Source: DAOUBA01 sp034432855
GTDB lineage: Bacteria; Chloroflexota; Anaerolineae; B4-G1
Reading direction: 5' to 3'
DNA: 9,517 nt
Assembly: GCA_034432855.1 (NCBI GenBank)
Contig: DAOUBA010000126.1
Span: 1 to 9,517, forward strand
Below are positions 5,781-9,517 of the stretch, piece by piece. A program made the position numbers and the translations under genes. The notes under the pieces were generated by a model. That model did not search any database. It was not told the origin of the DNA and saw nothing but the letters and a program-made list of their open reading frames with translations. The stretch's first letter is position 1. Every line of letters begins with the position of its first letter.

Positions 5781-6647
5781 ATGGCGGAAGGCAAGATGGA
5801 AGGTATCGGAGAGACTTTTCAAATCAGAGGCACTGATCCGTCAAGACGCCAGTGGGAGTGCGACCACTCGCGGACCTCCCCGCTTCTTGTCATAGATCGG
5901 GTGACCAAGAGCTATGACGGTCAACGGAAAGCCGTTGACGCTCTCTCGCTTCAAGTGAACCAGGGAGAGATCGTCGGGCTCATCGGTCCAAACGGTGCCG
6001 GTAAAACCACGACGGTGATGATGGTCGCAGGTCTGCTGCGGCCCGATAGCGGTCGGGTTATCATCGGAGGAGTAGACCTGGCAAAAGACCCCCTCCACGC
6101 CAAGCGGTTCCTGGGCATAGTTCCCGATACAACCGACACAGTTGACAACCTGACCGGGTGGGAGTACGCGTATCTGACGGCTGCATTATACAACTTGTCC
6201 GGCGAGGCTGTGCGCAAGCGGATTGCGGCTTTGTTTGAGTTATTCAGTATGGCACCTTTCCAGCACCAGTTAATCGGAACGTATTCGCATGGTATGGTCA
6301 GAAAAGTGCAGTTGACCGCTGCGCTGGCTCACCAGCCTCAGGTTCTGATTTTGGACGAACCCACCGCCAGCCTGGATGCCGAAAGTTGTCTGCTGTTCAA
6401 AGGACTCCTCAAGCAACTCAAGTCCCGTGGGGCTGCCGTTCTGCTGGCCACACATCAAATGGCATTAGCGGAGGAGATGTGCGATCGCATCTGTCTCTTG
6501 CGGCAGGGGAGGCGGATCGCCTGGGATCAACCAGAGCGGCTTCTGATGGCTCATCAAGCCGCCTCACTGGAGGAGGTTTTTATCAAATTGGCCGTTGATC
6601 AAGGAGCAATGGAACGTGCGCTCGATGCCGTGGTGGGTCACTTGTAA
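5781..6647 (+). CDS. ABC transporter ATP-binding protein (ABC-2 / peptide export type)
   Basis: This is the nucleotide-binding subunit that powers the permease encoded next. Walker A is GPNGAGKTT (69-77). The signature is the degenerate YSHGMVRKVQ (168-177), a form common in ABC-2 exporters of peptides and bacteriocins. Walker B plus D-loop is VLILDEPTASLD (188-199), and the H-loop is LLATHQ (221-226). The Q-loop region reads GIVPDTTD, as in other ABC-2 ATPases that lack a canonical glutamine. The ABC domain only begins near residue 35. The N-terminal 34 residues look unlike it, and the ATG at 5781 has no good ribosome site, so the ATG at 5796 (behind GGAAGG) is an alternative start. The gene end overlaps the permease start, which supports one transcript and a 1:1 complex. 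Confidence 0.9.
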   Translation: MAEGKMEGIGETFQIRGTDPSRRQWECDHSRTSPLLVIDRVTKSYDGQRKAVDALSLQVNQGEIVGLIGPNGAGKTTTVMMVAGLLRPDSGRVIIGGVDLAKDPLHAKRFLGIVPDTTDTVDNLTGWEYAYLTAALYNLSGEAVRKRIAALFELFSMAPFQHQLIGTYSHGMVRKVQLTAALAHQPQVLILDEPTASLDAESCLLFKGLLKQLKSRGAAVLLATHQMALAEEMCDRICLLRQGRRIAWDQPERLLMAHQAASLEEVFIKLAVDQGAMERALDAVVGHL

Positions 6648-8118
6648 GATAACCGGCCTCTCAACCGGCCGTCGTCTGGTACGGTATATTGCGGCCTTTC
6701 CGCTGGGCCCTGTCCTGATCGCTGCCGGATTAGTCCTGGCCTGGAAGGGATTAGCGCTTTCGCGGCAACAGTTGGCCCATCTACTCTCTCTGGCGCCAGA
6801 GGCGCAACGTTTTTCGGCTGCTGTCAATCTATCCAGTGCGCAGTCGGTGTTTGCGTTCATCCTGTACTGTATACTGACTTCGCTGGCTCCAGAGCCACGT
6901 CGTGTTTGGCCCACGTTGACCGCCGCACCGGTGCGTTACAGTTCAATCTGGTTGGGCCTGAACAGTGTCACTCTGGTCGTAGCGACCACAGGCCTATTGT
7001 TATTAATGTTCCCACTATGTATGGCCTTCCGAGATGTCTACACCCTCTCATCGGCCCTCAATCCACACCATGCGCCACCGCGCTTGCTTGTCTTCGTCGG
7101 CGTTTTTCTGTTCGTAATCCAGTCCGGTGCACTGGGAATATGCGCCTGGTGTGGAACCCGGTGGGTAAGCGGGATTCTGTTTCGTGCTGCATTTTTACGG
7201 GTACTTCAGACCATCTTAATTGTAGGGCTTCTGATTTTCCCGGCGGCCGTGATCGGGACACCACTGCTGATATCCGGCCAGATACCCGGATTTGCCGGCT
7301 ACACTATGGGGCGGATCCTCAGCCTGGCACCGGCAAGCGCAAGGTTGCAGGCGCTTTTGTGGCAGGTAATCGCGACCGTAATACCTATAGGAGGGGCCTG
7401 GGTGTTGCTCAATCAAACGGTCTCCCTACCCCCTGCGACTTCATCCCGCTCGTTGTGGTCTTCTCAACACGCTACCTTTGGGGGTATGAGAATGCAGTTC
7501 CTGGTGAACACGATCAAACGGTTCTTTCGACAGAGACCTATGGTCCTGTCGCATGCCCTCTTGTGTGGTATCGTGCTCCTCCTCGCTTTGATCATGGGCC
7601 ATTCTCCCACAATGCAGCCCACCGTGAGGCCTTTAATCAGTCTGATTGCTCCCTACCTGTTCGTCAGCATCCCCTTGCTGTCGCTGGGTCAGGATCTGTC
7701 AGCCGAATGGCTCTTTCGGAGCACACCCATTCGGCGCATCACCTATTTAACACTCAACCAAAGCGGTGCCGCAATTCTTTCGTTGCTCTGGACGGCAATC
7801 GTAGTACTGTGTGCCATCAGAGAACCTGCCACTGTTGAGTTCTGGTATACACTGGGGAGTCAGACCCTGGGGCTATACGGAATCGCCTTCATCATAGGAG
7901 GAATCACACGGATCCGCCCCACCGATGCGGCTGGACAAATCGTGCCTTCGATGGTCTTTTTCCTCCTGGCCATTACGCTGCAGTACAGTATAGGAAGCCT
8001 GACGAACGGTTGGGGAGAACAGGGGCTCTGGATACAAGGCTCCATATGGCTGGCGATTTTCCTCATCGCTCCCTTCATTGTGCTTGGCTGGGAAAGCCGC
8101 TTTATCTGGCCCAAATGA
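6616..8118 (+). CDS. ABC-2 type permease, 12 predicted helices in two halves
   Basis: This is the membrane subunit of the exporter, about 500 residues. Hydrophobic helices are visible at about 25-43, 74-91, 112-136, 157-179, 194-218, 245-266, 311-328, 339-358, 381-401, 414-431, 442-461 and 475-491. There are six on each side of a hydrophilic link near 268-305, so it looks like two six-helix permease units in one chain. The start is uncertain. The GTG at 6616 is chosen because AAGGAG (6601-6606) lies nine bases upstream; the TTG at 6595 and the ATG at 6625 are also in frame. All three starts lie inside or overlap the end of the ATPase gene. Sequence is poorly conserved in such permeases, so the assignment rests on topology and position. 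The substrate is probably the small peptide (inference). Confidence 0.83.
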   Translation: MRSMPWWVTCKITGLSTGRRLVRYIAAFPLGPVLIAAGLVLAWKGLALSRQQLAHLLSLAPEAQRFSAAVNLSSAQSVFAFILYCILTSLAPEPRRVWPTLTAAPVRYSSIWLGLNSVTLVVATTGLLLLMFPLCMAFRDVYTLSSALNPHHAPPRLLVFVGVFLFVIQSGALGICAWCGTRWVSGILFRAAFLRVLQTILIVGLLIFPAAVIGTPLLISGQIPGFAGYTMGRILSLAPASARLQALLWQVIATVIPIGGAWVLLNQTVSLPPATSSRSLWSSQHATFGGMRMQFLVNTIKRFFRQRPMVLSHALLCGIVLLLALIMGHSPTMQPTVRPLISLIAPYLFVSIPLLSLGQDLSAEWLFRSTPIRRITYLTLNQSGAAILSLLWTAIVVLCAIREPATVEFWYTLGSQTLGLYGIAFIIGGITRIRPTDAAGQIVPSMVFFLLAITLQYSIGSLTNGWGEQGLWIQGSIWLAIFLIAPFIVLGWESRFIWPK

Positions 8119-8127
8119 GCATGCGCC

Positions 8128-9048
8128 ATGCTGACACGACGTTCAATTCCCCAGTGGCCGGATAACGTTCTCTATACACCAGAAGGTATCATAGACCAGG
8201 TTCGGGATCAGCTCATACTCCTGAACGCCACCGGGCACCAGATCGCCCAACAGATTAACAACCATCAAAATGTAGAAGCCATCGCCCAAATATTGGCCCA
8301 ATGTTATAGCCTTCCGCTTGACACAGCCTTGCAAGACACTTATGCTTTTCTGCTGCGTTTAAACCGTTCTGCCCTCGTCAACATAAACAATCCATTTTCT
8401 CTGCCTTCCTTGAAATCTCTAATACTGATGTGGGTCAACCTCCACCAGTTTGGCCTTATCCGAACCTTATCTTATCTGATACATCTCGCCTGTTGGCGGC
8501 GGTATACCCTCCGTTTTCACAGCATCTCCACTGGTCTTTGTTCAATGGGACAAATCGCCTGGGGAGTGTTGAGGGGTTACTGGGCACTCTGGTTACTTCT
8601 GTGGTTCCTCATATACACAGGCGCAAACATGTTCCACAGGATCACCGACATGCCTCTTGGACTTGACCGAGCGTTATTTCTGACCACGCTTGTGACCGCC
8701 GGTCTCATTCTGGGACTGACAGTGCATGAAGCCGGTCATGCCTTGGCGCTCGGTCGTTTCAACCATGGCGAGGTGATCTTTGTAGTTCATTTACTGGATG
8801 CAGGTGTGCTCTCCGGACCAATCCCACCAAGCCAGGAGTTGTTCGTCGCCCTGATCGGGCCGGGGCTCAATTTTCTCGTGGCAACAGTGCTATTCCTGAT
8901 TGCCGTATTACTTCCCGCTTCAGCTGGTACTTATTTGCGTTGGCTGGCAAGCACTATCGCCGTGTGGGGGCTCTCTCTCATTCCAATTTTCAAGGATGGC
9001 CGTAGTATTGTCCATCTACTCCGAACGGTGGTGGCTAAAATGAACTGA
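8128..9048 (+). CDS. M50-type membrane zinc protease with N-terminal PqqD-like (RRE) domain
   Basis: This is a 306-residue two-part protein. Residues 15-85 read like a PqqD-fold RiPP recognition element: LILLNATGHQIAQQI (28-42), then VEAIAQILAQCYSLP and a C-terminal helix ending in FLLRLNRSALV. PqqD-type domains bind the leader of precursor peptides. From about 150 there are membrane helices with HEAGH (200-204: zinc ligands H200 and H204, catalytic E201), GPGLNFL (244-250) and a late IPIFKDG whose D290 is the expected third ligand. These are site-2 protease (M50) hallmarks. The role is probably leader removal or intramembrane cleavage of a recognised peptide, by analogy with the YydH-type peptidases of the Bacillus yyd operon, which also contains a peptide and an ABC pair. 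The ATG lies nine bases after the permease stop. It ends the cassette. Confidence 0.85.
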   Translation: MLTRRSIPQWPDNVLYTPEGIIDQVRDQLILLNATGHQIAQQINNHQNVEAIAQILAQCYSLPLDTALQDTYAFLLRLNRSALVNINNPFSLPSLKSLILMWVNLHQFGLIRTLSYLIHLACWRRYTLRFHSISTGLCSMGQIAWGVLRGYWALWLLLWFLIYTGANMFHRITDMPLGLDRALFLTTLVTAGLILGLTVHEAGHALALGRFNHGEVIFVVHLLDAGVLSGPIPPSQELFVALIGPGLNFLVATVLFLIAVLLPASAGTYLRWLASTIAVWGLSLIPIFKDGRSIVHLLRTVVAKMN

Positions 9049-9148
9049 TGCCACCCCCGTGCGGCAGTGAGAGGGTTCGGCAACGAGAGCCGCCACATGG
9101 ATGAGTCGAGCGAATGATTCGTGTGGAACATGCGCAGGAACAGCGCCG
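9049..9148. other. Non-coding stretch after the protease gene
   Basis: No supported gene, RNA or clear terminator is seen here. It separates the end of the cassette from the two-component remnant, and its base composition returns toward the GC-rich side of the window. Confidence 0.4.
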
Positions 9149-9395
9149 ACCCGTAACGAGGCGTTGAGAAGCGCCACCCGCTGCCCACCAACCCGCCCGC
9201 ACCAGGGCGAGAATCCCCGCCGCATACCCGCTCAACAGTAAACCCCACGCCCGTAAACGGTAGTCCACCCGCCGCAGAGCAAGCAACAGAGCCACGAAGA
9301 GATAGACCGGCAAAATGCGCCAGAAGGCCGGCCAGACGGCCCCATCCGCCGGGATACCCAGTTTGGCGTAGATGGCGCAGCAATAGTTGCGCACC
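9149..9395 (-). pseudogene. Internally deleted remnant of a second response regulator-histidine kinase operon
   Basis: Three pieces match the main operon in the same order and orientation. 9335-9395 matches 3998-4058 (regulator helix-turn-helix, 58 of 61 identical by eye, with 53 consecutive identical bases). 9173-9334 matches 3600-3761 (kinase membrane region, about 94%). 9149-9163 matches 2786-2800 (kinase C-terminus, 15 of 15). The first two abut exactly, so the equivalent of 3762-3997 has been deleted, and they happen to fuse in frame (LGIPADG then AVWPAFWRIL). Near 9190 the remnant has one C fewer than the main copy, breaking its own frame. Near 9290 it has one base more and so keeps the frame that the main copy has lost. 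It is non-functional. The short third match is the least certain part. Confidence 0.75.
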
Positions 9396-9517
9396 AATAC
9401 TGTCCGGATAAAAGTCGGTCATAGCGCACTTTAACAATCAGCGGTGATGTGGTAACATTGCTGCAACCCAACCGAGGAGGCAGCAATGACTCAACCAACC
9501 GTCCCTGAAACGCCCCC
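9396..9517 (+). mobile_element. Probable left end of an insertion sequence
   Basis: Homology to the regulator gene stops abruptly after 9395. New sequence beginning near AATACTGTCCGGATAAAAG then leads, within about 90 bases, to a gene start with a strong ribosome site pointing inward. This is the usual layout of an IS end: terminal repeat, short leader, transposase. The element runs off the window, so the other inverted repeat, the target duplication and the family cannot be checked. Confidence 0.45.
9486..9517 (+). CDS. Start of a gene, probably transposase (3' end outside the window)
   Basis: Only ten complete codons are visible (MTQPTVPETP). GAGGAGG at 9474-9480 is well placed before the ATG, so the start is credible. 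The transposase call comes only from its position just inside the putative IS end; no domain is visible. Confidence 0.45.
   Translation, partial: MTQPTVPETP

Noticed and set aside
6906..7838. 310-codon open frame inside the permease gene, same strand
   Set aside because: It lies in a shifted frame of the permease, lacks membrane character or motifs, and the permease frame has regular helices and operon-like junctions on both sides.
9035..9397. 120-codon minus-strand fusion of regulator and kinase pieces as a real gene
   Set aside because: It joins fragments by deletion, loses frame within the kinase part near 9190, and lacks receiver, phosphoacceptor and ATPase regions.
1..9517. CRISPR arrays, tRNA or rRNA genes
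   Set aside because: No regularly spaced repeats of suitable length and no tRNA or rRNA consensus stretches were seen on either strand.

Overview
The window looks like bacterial chromosome from a moderately GC-rich organism. The compact transmembrane NarL-type kinase with its LuxR-type regulator, the lysine 2,3-aminomutase and the short 'pasted' hairpin repeats would suit a Chloroflexota/Anaerolineae-like bacterium, but that assignment is inference only. Two composition zones are visible. Bases 1-4582 are GC-rich (42 of 60 bases in 2341-2400, counted by eye). The block from about 4990 to 9048 is much lower (27 of 60 in 8161-8220), as expected of an acquired cassette.

Layout. (1) 1-1242 (+): lysine 2,3-aminomutase, missing about 11 N-terminal residues at the window edge. 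(2) 1411-2613 (+): a C45/acyl-transferase-type Ntn-hydrolase. (3) 2722-3908 and 3944-4582 (-): a NarL/LuxR-type two-component system, with the response regulator first and the sensor kinase second. The kinase carries a one-base frameshift. (4) 4583-4992: a regulatory region with three AAGTGACAAA-type repeats and two TATAAT boxes facing each other. (5) 4993-9048 (+): a five-gene cassette of a small membrane protein, a 72-residue hydrophobic peptide with an acidic leader-like N-terminus, an ABC ATPase, a 12-helix ABC permease, and an M50 zinc protease with an N-terminal PqqD-like (RiPP recognition element) domain. (6) 9149-9395 (-): an internally deleted remnant of a second copy of the two-component operon. 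(7) 9396-9517: what looks like the end of an insertion sequence with the first codons of its transposase.

How it may work together. The cassette has the parts expected of a peptide maturation and export system: a candidate precursor, a recognition domain fused to a membrane protease, and an ABC exporter. It has no recognisable radical SAM, cyclodehydratase or lanthionine enzyme. The divergent two-component system has repeats next to its own leader and next to the cassette promoter, which suggests it controls the peptide genes. The precursor role and the regulatory wiring are inferences. The protease, exporter and regulator family assignments rest on visible motifs.

The remnant on the far side of the cassette is about 94% identical to the kinase over its 162-base segment. 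It shows that duplicated two-component modules once flanked the cassette, and it pinpoints the frameshift in the main kinase copy.
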